Shown here piece by piece: positions 12,201 through 24,959 of a stretch of 64,000 nucleotides of DNA. The first letter of the stretch is position 1. Each line of letters opens with the position of its first letter. The notes beneath the pieces were generated by a model. It was not told the DNA's origin, made no database searches, and was given only the letters and a program-made list of their open reading frames with translations. The stretch covers positions 1 to 64,000 of the forward strand of contig WFMF01000177.1 in assembly GCA_011033025.1 (NCBI GenBank). Direction: 5' to 3'. Position numbers and translations under genes: made by a program. Origin of the DNA: Beroe forskalii. Its lineage: Eukaryota > Ctenophora > Nuda > Beroida > Beroidae.

Positions 12201-15200
12201 AAATAGAGGTATGAAAAAATACAAATGCCAAAAAGGGTCTTATCTTGGTTCCTAAATGATATAAATCTCAACAATGAAAGAAGAAAAGTAGCTAACGATC
12301 AATGTGCTATAGACAACAAACAATGATCACATTTTAATATCTTGATTAATATGTGCATGTTACCACCTAATATTCTAATAGCTTAAACGATGTGACCTTA
12401 TTGGAACATGTTTTATATTGAAGGTACAATATCGAGAGCAGTCCACTTCGACCGCTCCTCGGCGACTCTCCTTGTTCATAAACAGCGTTCCAGGGTGCCA
12501 GTCAAGGGCTGAAACGATTGACGGACCTATGCTACAGAGAACTTTTGTCGCTCGGTTTGTTTATTCTCCATGAGGCATTGAAAGATTGAAGACAGAATGA
12601 TATTGCTGAAAATTTCATAATTTTATATTCTGAGGTTTATAATAAAATTCATTCTTAATATTTAACCCCATGGTGACCCCTATCGGTCTAAGGCGAGAGA
12701 AATCAGCACAACGAAAGATAACCAAACCCGGTAAATCAATGCAAAATTCATTTCTTTTTAATTAAAAAATCAATGCAAAATTCATTTCTTTTTTAATTGA
12801 AAAAGAAACCTAGACGAACAATCAATCTTATTTTAATTGGAACCGAAATTTTGTCAAACAACGTTCGCTGGAAAAATCATAATTCCGGTTTTATAACGTC
12901 GAATATGTGTAATCAACATAGCATAAAACGTTCAGAATGTGTTCTGAATTAAAATAGTAAAGTCAAGAGCTCAAAAGCTATTACAGAAATTTGACAAACA
13001 TGGCATTTACACATTGCCTCATATTGTAACATCATGTTGCTTTTATCTCAAAGTCCCCTAGTTTCAATCAACTATACAATCAAAGATGTGACTTACGAAA
13101 TCAATATTTACCTACATGTTGAAACATGTAGATTACAAAATATAGATGATTTATGGCTTTGAGAATTATATACCCATCGCCCAACAATGGAACTAAAAAT
13201 AAGTTTCTATCAGCAGGATTGTCAAGAATTTCTATCTGGATGTAAGGGAGAGGCACAAATGAGAGTCATGAAGATCAACAATGACCAAGAGGGATCAAAG
13301 GGCGACGCTGAAATTCAGATGGCAAACAAATGTCAAGTATCCTATCTCAAGATACTCACATGGCTTAGCGATAAAATGCTGCTTTGTATACTGTTGTAGG
13401 TACGAAATTTTAAGTACCTATAAGAGATATTCAATGGATTTTTGCAAGCATCAGTTTAAGAAAAGATTTCAAACAACGATTGAAAATCTTTCATAGGTAA
13501 CTTTAATTGGGGAACTTGGTTCAGATTAGCAGATTCATGTTTTTTGGTACAAGAAAAACGTTACAATGAGCGTTTCATTTAAGTTCGATCAAGATACCAT
13601 GACCACTTTTAACAATCATAATTAAGAATCTTTCCTCCATTTACCTGGGTTTGTCTGTTTTCTGGTCGGGATCTGGATGACAAAAAGTTTTAAAACTCAT
13701 CAATTCGACATCTTCAATTGTCTGATTCAATCGGTCTTCAACATTTTTCGTCTTAAACACATCTGAACAAAAAAACCGCAACAAATGTTTTAAAACTCCT
13801 CAATAAATCATGTTGTAGAGAATGGTGTATAAAAAGAAAAAACTTCAACACTTTATATAAATAGAACAATAGCTCAAATATTTCTGGCAGCACAAGCCAG
13901 TATATAGATTAAAACAATCAAGTTCATTTGTTGTACATCGTATCTGCTTACTACTTTACTGTCCGTCTCGAACGGAAAGTAGCCGGTTATTGATGCCGTT
14001 AATTCACCATTTTAAACCATGATAATGACGTCATTTCGAGTTGTCTGGAATTTTTGTGCGATCAGTATACCATCTCTCTATATAGTTTGTAAACATTCAG
14101 AATGGCTCATGCTGAGCTGGTGCGGTGGATAATTTAGCATGGTCAATTAAATGATGTCAACGATTTGGAATAAGCAACTCATAGCTGTCTGGAATTGATA
14201 AGTATAACGGTAAAAATCCTTGAAAATGTCTAAAAAACTTAAGTGCTTGAAGTCTTCCACTTCTCGTAAGTCTAAATGAAAACAGAACAAAATACACAGA
14301 TATCGGAAAAACCAGATCCTTATTTTTTTCGTGCCATAATCCATATACTTTTTCAATAACGCATGGTCATATGACTAACATTTCAGCTGTGGGTGCTCAA
14401 GCTCACTCACAGTTTCTGGCTTTTTAATCAAATGTTAACTATTTTATTAAACTGATAAGTGAGATAAATTCCAGAACTCTCGAGAATAATGTGTCATGAG
14501 ATTTATTTCCGGTCAAGGAGGAATTATGAGTTTTGACTTTTGAAGCGGTCTATAATATTGTTCTTACTTGGCATGATAAAAGACACTTTGACATCAGTAA
14601 TTTGCAACGTTTGTGAATGATAATGACGCAACTCAAAACCTTTATTTTTTCTTCGTCCATAACCTATCAATTCTACGATTTCTCCCTCATTTGCGTAAGT
14701 GAAGCGAAGATATATTTATATTTATAGCCATATTATATTAAATTTACACTTGAATTTCTATGGCATAGTATATAATATCTCGGCCGGAATCTATTTGTAT
14801 CATCGTTATATTGCCATTTATGGTCGGGTTTCCCCCAAAAAATATAATATCCTGTGAAAATATTTATCTGATTTCTGGACGGATATGACTGCAGCCGATA
14901 AATATGCATTTTAGAGTGACGCACGTATCACAGTTTAAAATAACGAATTGTTGCCGTTATAATCGCCGACTGTTTTTCTTCCGCTACTTTAATCGTTGCT
15001 TATTTCCGCCTCTTCGCATTTCAACCTTCGGTCCACGCCCGATGGTACTATATAAAATGCACGAACATCCTCTTATTTTCAGCATTGAGGATTCAGTATT
15101 TTGCTTCGGAAGGCTTCTGTGTTTGTGTTTCTTCAGGTGTTTCCCTTGGTTTGCTCCAGGCCTTGTCTGTATAATCGAATCCGAATATCTTACTATTTTA

Positions 15201-17480
15201 CGACTTATTTCTACAATTGCAGTAATTTTCATTATTTTTGTGGAGGCTGAGTACTATTCAAGTCAGTTAAATTTAAAACAAACCAACAAAGTAATAAGTA
15301 CAAAAAAATAACAAACAAACTTAAAAGATGGGCGATGGCCGAACGAAAAAACAAATTACTCCAAACAAACGAACGAAGAAGAACAAACGTACAAACAAAG
15401 ATACCTTAAACAGGAGGAAAGGAAGGTGAAGCACATGATAGTCGCTGAATCAGTTCGTCTTCAGAACACGGTGTCGTCATCATGGTCCAGTTCTCAGATA
15501 CACCTGTGGGCACTGTGGTTCCTATAAAGGGGATATGTGGTTAAAGTTTTATTTTCTTAAATTTTCATTCTATTGTTTCTAAAGCCGGTATTGAAGAAAC
15601 AAAAAAATTCTGTTGAATCACGAACAACCAACAAAAAACTAACGATGGAACAAACAAACAAAAAAACGAAATAAAATAGTACGGGAGATGCAAAGTTGGT
15701 TCATTCTTTGATTGCATCATGATGAGCCTCAAATTAAGTTAGCCCTAAAACAGTACATTAAATTTATTGACGGACTTATCCACTGAAATTCAAATAGCAA
15801 CAGAAAAATCAGTAGGTACGAAGCTAAGATCCCTTTAAGAAAACCAAATTTCAATTGTTATAAATGTTATGAACAGATCAAGCGAACAAATTATGGTACT
15901 TTAACTGAAAGGAAATGCAATTTAAGCCTATTTAGAATACTATTTAACAATGAAATTTAACCTATTTAAATTACTTAAGAACAGAGACATGAGTTGATTG
16001 AATCACTGCAACTTTGTACTGCGTTTTGCAGATTAAAATAATTAAAACTACTAATACTATAGCAACGTCAGTTTAACATCCCACTTCTCCACTGTCCATC
16101 AATTTCCTGAGAAACTTGATAGTCGGAAGGACAACTTCCACAAGTTGAAGTGGTATAGTATATGAAGTCGAGCAGTGACCTCATACTTTATATCAGAGGC
16201 AAGCCGACTGACTCTTATCTCTTGTCTGGAAATACCAAATTTGGTTTTTTAAACTGAGTATCATGTTATATGGGGTATGTTATATAATTATGTGTCAAGC
16301 TTACATCAATATTCTTATCAATTTCATTCTGAAAACCACGCCTTAAAACTGCCTCCAAATTCTGGAAAAATCTAAATTAAGATTTATACTGTTTCTTGCA
16401 TTTGCTCTTTCTACAGAGAATTTCAGTTGAATTTGAGGACGCAATTTGTTATCTTATAGGACATTTAGATATTTTAGGTATCTAGCACAAATTTCGAGAA
16501 AAAACGTATAGACATGACAATGTTTTAATTTAGAGGCGAATGTTTGACCAGGGTTACTTGATCAAAACTCTAATTAGAATTCAGAATTTGTCATCATAAT
16601 CACAGGCAAAGCATCACTGCAATATAGTTTGGTATTGAGAAAGAGGATTGATCGGGAGGGGCCGAGTTTCACGCCCTTAACTGTTTTTGATTGTTAGATC
16701 TGATAGCAATTATCAGGCAAGGCACACGCCCATAAATTAAAGGCCCCATTTGCAAATGATAAAGCGTGACGACATTATTATGTTTTGATGCAGTCAGTTA
16801 TTGAGATTGCCTTTTAACATCAGCAAAATTTTTAAATTAGTGTTCATTATCTGATTCAAAAGAAACCATTGATGATCTAAAATAAAATTCGGGATGAACG
16901 AGTTAAAAACCTATTAAGGGCATTGTTTTTCCTAAGCAGTATGCAGGTTATTGTTGCAGGGGTGGGTGGGGCAGATGGATCACGTGTTGCCAATTAATTA
17001 TCTAATGAATTGTTTCGTCAGAGTCAATTAATTATCTAATGAATTGTTTTGTAAGAGTGAGCGGTTTATTTCAAAACCTATTTTCATAGAACCAGCAATT
17101 CCTTCAGGACCAAATTGTCCAATACAGGTCACTTCAAAATATACAAAAGCAGATACGGCCCTGGTAATAACACCACGTACTGTAAGTTTCGTAAGTTCTG
17201 AGGAATCCTTCTGAAATTTCCGCATAACCGCCATTTGTGCGCGTGATACTGATTCTTTTAAAACAGGACATCCATGAGCGTAAATGGTATCATGTGACCC
17301 AGAAATCTCAGATTTATTCTCGTATTTGATAAAAATCGCAATCCGATCCTGCACAAGAACAAGTACCAAATTTTCAGTGAAAATGCTGAAGCTGTTATTG
17401 TTGCTTTTCGATGGATTTTGAAACCATACCTTCAGGAACAGTTCAACTACAAATATTTTATAGCTGCCACATGCTACCAC
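9290..17480 (-). CDS. Unrecognised multi-exon protein (gene X)
   Basis: I do not recognise this family. Six exons can be chained on the minus strand with matching phases: 17480-17078, 15521-15435, 13762-13645, 10907-10846, 10655-10561 and 9433-9290, ending in a stop at 9,290. The best supported are 13762-13645 (ends CCCAG, then gtaaat), 10907-10846 and 10655-10561. The 15.5-kb donor (gtgctt) and the 17.1-kb donor (gttttg) are weak. The predicted protein has a beta-rich front part with FEVTC, a VPTGV motif, a charged centre with FCHPDPDQ, a basic PKGKRNKR stretch and a Ser/Pro-rich tail. The basic stretch could be a nuclear signal. The front exon aligns with gene Y (26.2-28.1 kb), so the two look like paralogues. 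The start at 17,480 is a guess. Confidence 0.4.
9867..9940. promoter_or_regulatory. Cluster of five CACGTG sites
   Basis: CACGTG occurs five times in about 70 bases (9869, 9892, 9910, 9921, 9933), three of them within CACGTGAC. CACGTG is the E-box bound by bHLH factors such as USF, MITF and MYC. It lies about 570 bases past the last exon of gene X. Function is inferred only. Confidence 0.35.
10051..10176. repeat. Expanded CCAAT palindromic element
   Basis: CTGACCAATCAGCGCAAGAG is followed by four tandem versions of CCAGTAACTCGCACGCTGATTGG. This is the family at 9,171 with its right arm multiplied. It lies in an intron of gene X. Confidence 0.6.
12733..12800. repeat. 34-bp direct duplication
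   Basis: AAATCAATGCAAAATTCATT plus TCTTTTTAATTAAA is present twice back to back, with one extra T in the second copy. It lies in an intron of gene X. Confidence 0.8.
13995..14038. repeat. Composite CRE element, half copy
   Basis: GCCGTTAATTCACCATTTT is followed by AAACCATGATAATGACGTCA. The core is at 14026-14033. It is nearly the same as the copies at 7,899 and 18,740, and lies in an intron of gene X. Confidence 0.55.
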
Positions 17481-17750
17481 ACACGTGTTTCAATAAATTC
17501 CAAATTCGTTACATAATCACGCCATAATAGACAGCGTGGCCAATGCAAACCATATAAATGATGTCATAGCCATAAAACCATTGTCCTGTAGGGCCCTATG
17601 AGTAGCATTAAATCGCTATTATATGAATTTATATGCTATATGACGTCATGAAATCTATATCATTAGTTTGACCATCGTCAGAACAAATGATCATCAGAAG
17701 AAACTTGAAAGTTGATAGATTATTGACTTGCTGATGTTTATAAAAGTTAC

Positions 17751-17806
17751 ATCATTATCATGGTTTACAGTCTTGAGAGTTGATGACGTAGAATCGCCTA
17801 TATATA
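17751..17806. repeat. Composite CRE element
   Basis: ACATCATTATCATGGTTTAC is followed by AGAGTTGATGACGTAGAATC and GCCTATATATA. It lies in reverse orientation relative to the copy at 985. It is the first of four copies between 17.75 and 18.79 kb. Confidence 0.55.
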
Positions 17807-18291
17807 TGTTTGTAGAAAATCCACCTCTCGAAATACCACTGTCACACATAGCTGACATGACACCATTGTGACACGATGTGAGTTGTCTGTGCCTATAAAT
17901 AGCTAAGTTTCATGGATTAAATACGAATTTCTTTTGGGGGGGGGGATAATACTCTTCTACCGTATTTCCCCTAATTTTACCGTTGTTTTATTGTATTTCA
18001 ATTCTACCTTCGCGTTATTTTCTACAACACTTTCACCCTAATTTTAACCCTATTTTTACTCCAATTTTAACCAGATTTACCCTATTCTATCTTAACCTTG
18101 ATTCTTGTAGCTTTTTAAAAAAGCGCTTGGTTAGAGACCTTTTCATCCTGTTTGTATTCACTTTCAACCTGGAGACATTATAAAAACATTGAATTTCAGA
18201 TTTTAAACTGTAATTTGTACTTTGTCAGATGACAGTTTTATAACACAGCCCTTCCCTGTGGTCACTATCTGTTCACATGAAACATGCGGGA

Positions 18292-18350
18292 GATGATGAC
18301 GTCATTATCATGGTTAAGATAGACCCCTTATTAACGTCACACAGCAAGAA
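18292..18350. repeat. Composite CRE element
   Basis: GATGATGACGTCATTATCAT continues as GGTTAAGATAGACC, then TTAACGTCAC. The core is at 18297-18304. Confidence 0.5.
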
Positions 18351-18525
18351 ATTATATTTTCCGCCCACAACACATATCGGAGTTAAACTCGGCTTCATAA
18401 TTCCAGTAAGTACGTTAATTTTGTAGGGCGTATAAATTTCACCATATATTCTCTCCCTTCCCCGGAAACAATCCTTGTGTTTCTAATTTCCTTGCAGGGT
18501 GAAATATACGGAACAATAGTTTGTA

Positions 18526-18612
18526 CTCGCGAGAAAATGCGGCTCAGATATCGTCATTATCATAGCTCTATGTGAGAAGTTGATGACGATGAGTCGTTAG
18601 TTTTTCGCGCGT
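18526..18612. repeat. Composite CRE element with CGCG ends
   Basis: CTCGCGAGAAAATGCGG at the left and TTTTTCGCGCGTAGG at the right are inverted ends. Inside are TCGTCATTATCATAGC and AGTTGATGACGATGAG. Together with the copies at 985 and 7,603 this defines the full-length unit. Confidence 0.55.
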
Positions 18613-18739
18613 AGGGTTCAGTTTGTTTAAATTTCCTTCTAGCAGTAGCCGACTGCTTCTGGGGGAATATAACAGCTCAATTTACTGAAGCGGAAGTGAA
18701 GTAGAAGTTCTGGGCGCTGAGGTTGAAAAATTTAATTTA

Positions 18740-18786
18740 AAACGTCATCAATTCCCCTGTTTAAACCATGATAATGACGTCATTTT
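18740..18786. repeat. Composite CRE element
   Basis: AACGTCATCAATTCCCC and AACCATGATAATGACGTCAT lie 10 bases or less apart. The core is at 18775-18782. A TATA-like GGGGTATATAAATACC follows about 110 bases downstream near 18,890, but no gene is recognised there. Confidence 0.55.
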
Positions 18787-19528
18787 AATTCATCAACACC
18801 TGGAGTAGCTGCGGAAGAAGCCCACTTTATGCCGACTTCCTACTAATTTGGAGAATGTTGCAAATTTTGTAGGGTGATGAAATGTGCAGGGGTATATAAA
18901 TACCAAGGATGGTCCTGGCAAGCTGCTAACCGGGGACATTTCGAGACTCAAACTCCCCATCTATTCGAGATTTTCATGCTCGTCCATCTTCATTCTTCAA
19001 GACTTTTTCCCGTCTTATATTTCTATAGAATTTCATTTTTGCAGCACCAAATATTCTTGTCATGTCACGTTGTTGAAAGAGTTTCACGTTAATTATAAAG
19101 CTTAGTTTTTTCGATACTTCCCTGTCTTTCCACAATATCCTATTTCATATTCCTTTATTTCTTCAGAATTTCTTGTAGAACTCATTATCTGCCAATTCTT
19201 GTTATACCAGTTGCAACATAAGTTTTCTCGTGCCCAAATGAATAATTATAAGTCTAAAAATCAAACTTTAAACTGGAATTTAGCCGACATTACAACTCAA
19301 AAATAATTTAGTCTTATTATATAATTGGAGTTCACTTATTCAACTTTATTTTCAAATTAACAGTTTTTCACTTCAATGATAAGGTCGGGCTTTTCTTAAT
19401 TAATCAAAAATGGTATTCTCATGGTTTGTAATAATTATTTCCAAAAATAACCTACCGAACCATCTTATTATATCCTTAATTCCGAAATTCAATTATAAAT
19501 CAAGCACAATTTTATCAACTTTTGGCCC

Positions 19529-19592
19529 AATTTCCGGGGATTTTAATTTTAGCAGCAATTTCCGGGGATTTTAATTTTAGCAGCAATTTCCG
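19529..19592. repeat. 28-bp direct repeat, 2.3 copies
   Basis: AATTTCCGGGGATTTTAATT plus TTAGCAGC is repeated exactly twice, followed by a partial third copy (AATTTCCG). No gene overlaps it. Confidence 0.85.
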
Positions 19593-19599
19593 TGATAGC

Positions 19600-21890
19600 A
19601 CCGGCAGAATATTTTAAAAGATTCGAGCCGAGAATGACGTCATTAACATGATCTAATGTGTTCAATTGATAACTGCGAGCCGTTGGGCTACTTTTATGAA
19701 GATTTCGGGACATATTCAAATGTAATTTCAGATTTTTATACTCTATTCTTTATACCAACGTACAGTCAAGTGGATCAATGGGGGGATTTGTATCATAATT
19801 TGTCCCGGAAATTTTACTTTCCAGGAGACTGGCACTTGGCAGAGTCCCCCCACATGAGCAAGTGACACGCATTTTTTACCTGGGAAAAAAACTGACTGAA
19901 AAAGTTTGATATGAACTATATAACTTCGTCGAAACGTAGGTACTTACCAGAAATCCCTATGAGTAGTCATTTGACTAATGATCTTATCTAATTATCTTAT
20001 CTAATCCGCACTATCAGTGGCAATTTGATGTCGAACTGCAGTTTTGTGTGCGCGGCGTACAGGCATGTTTTTATATGTACTTACGATGCGCACATAAACC
20101 CCTCGTTGGAATTTGGAAATGTCACCATTTAGGTTCTATACCCGACGATCGTTCGAGATTTCTTCTACTGCCCCCCCCCCCTGACTCGGGTCTATTGATA
20201 AATTGTGAGCATTCCAATTTCTTTACTGATTCGCTAAAAATAGCAACCTCTGAGCAGGTGATAATTTTCCATCGATTATTTGGAACCACCAGAATCAAGA
20301 CTCCCGTAATATATTAACTTCAAATTGTTTCTAATTTTAATTGGAATTAATATATACATAATATATGATATTGCTATCTTTAAAATTATATATGAATTGG
20401 AAAACATGGACCTATATATATTGATATATATCTGTTTCACACTTTCCAGTTTCCGTACAGAAAATTAATCAAAGTGATATTTATTAGTTTCACACTTTTG
20501 AAATATATATTAAGTGAAATTAGCTCTTATATAACTCAACAAATATTAATAAATTTCTCATGTTTGGAATTTCCGGTTTGTCGTACTATTTATAACTTAA
20601 TAAGTTTTTCCGTTTCGCTTTATCGATATAGACTTTATATTATCGAAAGGAAGTCGTGTTCTGTAAGTTATTTTCGGACATTCTGCTGACAAATTTATCT
20701 TTATTTTTCATTTTTAGGAAAGGGAACTCGCATTACATGTACCGTTGTTTATAGTGCAGACTATTTCTTTCGGGGGAGGAGTTTAAGTAAATAGGTATAG
20801 TTTGAAAAAATGAGCGTTGTTTTCAAAGATTTCATACAGGAGTTGTCAATGAAAAATGGTTGCATAGGACCACAGTCCAGATAAAGAGATAAGCGCATTT
20901 TCCGAAACTTCAAAAGTAGACGGTATATTTCACGTTAAAATGTTGATGACTTTTTCTCGAAAAACATCCGATTTGGTATCAATTACTGTGTGTAGAGTTA
21001 CAGAATTATTATCGTCTTAGTACATTGAATCACTGTTAATTTTAATTCTAATCAGCTCCTTATCTTAAAGCCGAATAACCCTATCATGTCAGCAACGCCT
21101 ACTATAATTATACGTGGACGGGAAAAGGTAGCAATTTGGCGCATCCAATTCACCATATTAAATCGTCGAAATTACGTCACTGGCAAAATCCTACTTAATT
21201 AAAAACCCGCGGCCATTATATTCGTAAAAATATATTAAAACTTTGATTCCGTTTGAATTTGACGCAACAAATCTTATATTGCTAACATTTCCATTATAAT
21301 TTTAAGTATTCTTTCTACACACTTCATGGGTTCTGGTAACACAAGTTTTTCTCACGCCTTCTCCCCTTCGGTTTTTTCCAGTGATAAGGGCAATTAAATA
21401 TCTTCTCTGCTGTTATAAATATAACTTTGTAAAGGAGCACGGTACCTGATAAGCGTCATTATCATGCGTAAACGTTACGGGCATAAATCAGATAAGAAGT
21501 TCAATAATTGCACGCAGTTTCAATGTAAAATATAAAGCGACAGTTTTTTTGATGTAGCAATATATCAATTTGTTTCTGTTCGCTGCTATGTTCTTTGAAA
21601 ATTTCAGGCTTATTCTAAAATTCATGTTGGTTTTGAATTCGATGATTCCAGCGTTTTTACTTCCAGTAATCATTTTAACTTCCCTTTCTAAAGTTGTTTG
21701 TGATACTGATTGACAAATATCATGGTATACTTATGTACTAAAAAGGTCCATGATGCATTCTTTCGAAATTCCAACATGTGTGGTAGTAATTTATCTACGA
21801 ACAACAGTACATTATTGCGCTGTACTCTGATCAGCAATGTCCATTTTTTTCAGCTAATATTTCCTTGTCTTTAGAAAAGCTTTTGAATTG
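19600..21890. other. Intergenic, no gene found
   Basis: This is AT-rich sequence with one isolated CRE core at 19635-19642 and a run of ten or more C near 20,171. A fragment at 20,034-20,095 carries TTTTGTGTGCGCGGCGTA and belongs to the inverted-repeat element at 37,772. No coding sequence is supported. Confidence 0.5.
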
Positions 21891-21894
21891 CTTG

Positions 21895-22150
21895 TTGAAA
21901 AATTTCTTTTAAGTCCCTATTGAATTTCCTTAGTTTTTCCTTGTGTTTTGTGAATATCCCTTGAACATTTCCTTGTATTTAGAAAATCTTTCTGCATATA
22001 TCCCACTAAAAATTTCCTTGTGTTTAGGAAAAACCCCTCTGTATATTCCCCACTAAAACATTCCCTTGTGTTTACTGTTTGCAAAAACCTCTCTGTGGTT
22101 AGGAAAAAACCCTCAGTATATTCCCCACTAAAACATTTTCTTGTGTTGAG
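21895..22150. repeat. Diverged tandem repeat, about 5 copies
   Basis: Words such as CCCACTAAAACATT and TTCCTTGTGTTTAGGAAAA recur about every 45-65 bases, the last two or three copies best preserved. The array stops about 15 bases before the start codon of the 22.2-kb gene, so it may form its 5' leader or promoter. The long reading frames across it are by-products of the repeat. Confidence 0.65.
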
Positions 22151-22166
22151 AAAAGCTCCTACCATA

Positions 22167-23143
22167 ATGATTTGTGGTGTATCTCTCCTTTGCCTGTTGA
22201 GTTATTTAATTCCTGAGATACGTGGAGCACCCTTACCAAGTAAGTTCATAAATGGGATCCTATTTTATTGTTCTTATTTTATTGTCCATTTCAATTTCCT
22301 AAGTTCCTAGTCTGAATTCAGTATTTGTATCCTTGTGCATAGTTCTCTAGCAATAACTATCGAAGCCTGAAAATTATCATATTACGAAGTGGAATATATC
22401 ATCGCCAGTCCCCAATCCCCATATTCTGTCGCGATATTTCTCAACAATTCGCAACAATCATTCATAACCCCACCCTATTTTCAAAGCCCTACGACGTAAA
22501 GACCTACGACATGAAATTCATAGCCTTCTTCACCAAGGCCCCGCCCCCAGAGGGACAAACCCATCCCATTGATAGTGCCAACGTGGATGGATGGGAGATA
22601 GATAGCAAAATAGTGGCAACCTTCACGGGAAGCTTGATATTATCGTGATTAAAATATTTCCTAGTGTTTGAAAATATAGGTCGTTATGTAGATAGCAAAA
22701 TAGTGTTCCTTATTGATTCTTCAATTTTCTGATATTTTATAGCATCTAGCAGAATCTAGCTTTGGGGCATGCCAGAACTCAAATTCTATGTTGTTCAACT
22801 CTTTTTAAACCTTTTAAATTTAAGTTTTTCAACTTTGTTTAGGGAACCCCCAGATTACGAGGACAACAAATACGATCTTCCCATCCGAGATGTGGGAAAC
22901 AACCGTGACTTCATTGAGAGCAACTCCTTTCCTTTCTTCAAACGGAGGGTAGGAAGCTTCGACGAGGAATTATTGGCCGAAGATAGCGCCGAAAATGTCG
23001 AAGACAGCGCCGAAGATGTCGAAAAAAGCGCCGAAAATACGGAGGAAGGTGCTGGACTTCAGGAAAGCAGCAGCAAGCGTGGCCCCGTGAAAAGAAGGAG
23101 GAGAAGATCAGGGGAGAAGAGCTCGCTCAGGGAGCAGAGGTGA
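22167..23143 (+). CDS. Small secreted propeptide, neuropeptide-like
   Basis: Two exons fit. Exon 22167-22239 starts with ATG and encodes 24 residues with a hydrophobic signal peptide ending near IRGAPLP, then a perfect gtaagt donor. Exon 22854-23143 begins after CCCCCAG in matching phase and ends at TGA. The predicted protein is about 120 residues. After NYEDNKYDLPIRDV comes SFPFFKRRVGSF, which holds a KRR cleavage site. An acidic spacer with three AEDSAENV-like repeats follows, then SSKRGPVKRRRRR. Signal peptide, dibasic sites and acidic spacers are typical of peptide hormone precursors. I recognise no known peptide, and there is no GKR amidation site. An alternative acceptor 13 bases upstream (TTTAG) would not keep this phase. 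Confidence 0.5.
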
Positions 23144-24070
23144 ATGGTATTATTAGTCACATGATTCTATCATAATATAGATGTTAAACGTTCGCACGAC
23201 AGGAGTTAGAGTTCTTCTTTGATTCAACTTCGCATGATGATGACTTTCTGGATTAGGATTTATCTCAGTACACTTTTGGATTTGATCTTATGGATATGAA
23301 ACCTATTTTGGTTTCGAATATTCTGATCGTTTTCCTTGAAAGTCATTTTGCCTTGTTGAATCAGAGAATGAATATATGGAATTTCTAGACGAGCTTCATG
23401 GAATTTCATTATGAAATCTGTGAAGCAAGTCTTGAAGTTGAAAACTGCCAGACAATTCAGGATTTGCACAGAGTGATAGACTTTGCAATTCACCAAAAGT
23501 TTAATTAAAAATCCTTTTCTTAGAAAGATCAGGATTTGGAAGGTACATATTTGGTACCAAATCGATTGAATGATTTGAGATTAGAGGACTTATTCTAGAG
23601 ACAAGCATAGAATGAACTTATTAACGAAGGATTAGAGCGTTAGTTATTCATACATATTAAATTTGTATGGAAATTTCATGAAAGTAATATTCTTTATTTT
23701 GAAAACGAACAATTATATAATTTTGGGAAGGAATTTCACCGTAAGTGAATGATTTTACTTTCAAAGAAAACGAAGGATTAGTTGAAAGTGACAAAAAATC
23801 GGAGGCTGTGCTCTCCAACTGATTTTGACTCTGCTTAGGGTCGCCCGCTATAAAAACAGGCGGTATGGGGGTCTTTTCCGAAACAGTCTTAAGTCAAAAA
23901 ACGGACTTGAGTCAAAATTGTAGTGTAAATTTACAATTAACTTTTTACTTAAGTCGTTTTTTAACATAAGTTCCGTTTCGGAATGAACTCCAAGTCATTT
24001 CGAAATGAACCTCCTATTACCGCCAACAGCAACAGTGGCGTAGATCAGTTTACCCGCAAAACCTTTTGAC
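23144..24070. other. No gene found
   Basis: Sequence downstream of the small propeptide gene, probably including its 3' untranslated part. Nothing codes. The 23,880-24,010 part has weak inverted similarity between AAGTCAAAAAACGGACTTGA and its surroundings. Confidence 0.4.
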
Positions 24071-24125
24071 ATTGACCAATGAGCATACGAGTTGAGCTTT
24101 AACTCGCGCGCTGATTGGCCAATCT
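24071..24125. repeat. CCAAT-type palindromic element
   Basis: ATTGACCAATGAGCATACGA and ACTCGCGCGCTGATTGGCCA form the two arms around a GAGCTTTA centre. Same family as 9,171. Confidence 0.6.
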
Positions 24126-24802
24126 CAAGACGATTTTGAATCCTAAAGCCTAAAGGCAAACTGATTTACTTCCCTTATATCATTAGCGAGCGACCTTTTG
24201 TTGCGTTAATTTGATTGCTTTATTGTGATGAATAGCTGAAAAGGAAATGAATAATTGGTAGTTTAATCAATTAATCTACTAATTTAATTCAAATCGGATG
24301 AAGGTTGAAAAATATGAAAAATGAAACATATAGTATTTTCTTAGTTTAGTGACTTAGGTATAAAAGCTCTACTTATATTAATTAATTACATTACACCATA
24401 TTAATTATTTATTGAGAACTATGAATATATATTGCTTATTTTTATTACCATAGCTACCTATATTCTATTATTTTAAACTAATACAAATCAAATCGCATCA
24501 GTATATATTATCGTTATGACTTATATTTTAGGATGTTTAATGAATTATGATTGCTTACGTACCTCTGGCCAAAATGATTTTCCGTGGATCTTTATTGAAA
24601 TTTTAAACGATAAATATTTTTTCTGAAAAAATCTCTAATTGTATGGAACATCATACAATGAAAAAGACGGCATCTGTTCATCGTACATATAAGCAATCAT
24701 ATTTTATTTTCATCAAATTTGTTGAAACCATATTATTACATTTTAGAGTATTAGGAACAGTTTGTGTTTGTGTGTGCGTTCATGTGCGATAAGGAGAACA
24801 AT

Positions 24803-24952
24803 ATGTGTGCAGATCACTCGATTCACGGAACGCTCGATAAAGACGCCCAATTTTGGTGCACTATCGATGAATTTTTTATGGAAAGTGGACGCACGAACAA
24901 ATTTGGGCGAAGTATTCGAGCCCTCCGTCAATCGAGCGATCTGCATACACAC
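24803..24952. mobile_element. Inverted-repeat hairpin element, about 150 bp
   Basis: GTGTGCAGATCACTCGATTC at the left mirrors the right end, which reads GATCGCTCGATTGACGGA on the other strand. The inner GCCCAATTTTGG and CCAAATTTGGGC words also face each other. Overlapping frames on both strands come from the hairpin and are not genes. Confidence 0.65.
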
Positions 24953-24959
24953 ATGCATT

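Noticed and set aside
14904..15311. 135-codon plus-strand frame rich in Phe, Cys and Leu
   Set aside because: Lies in an intron of gene X on the other strand; no signal, motif or partner exon.
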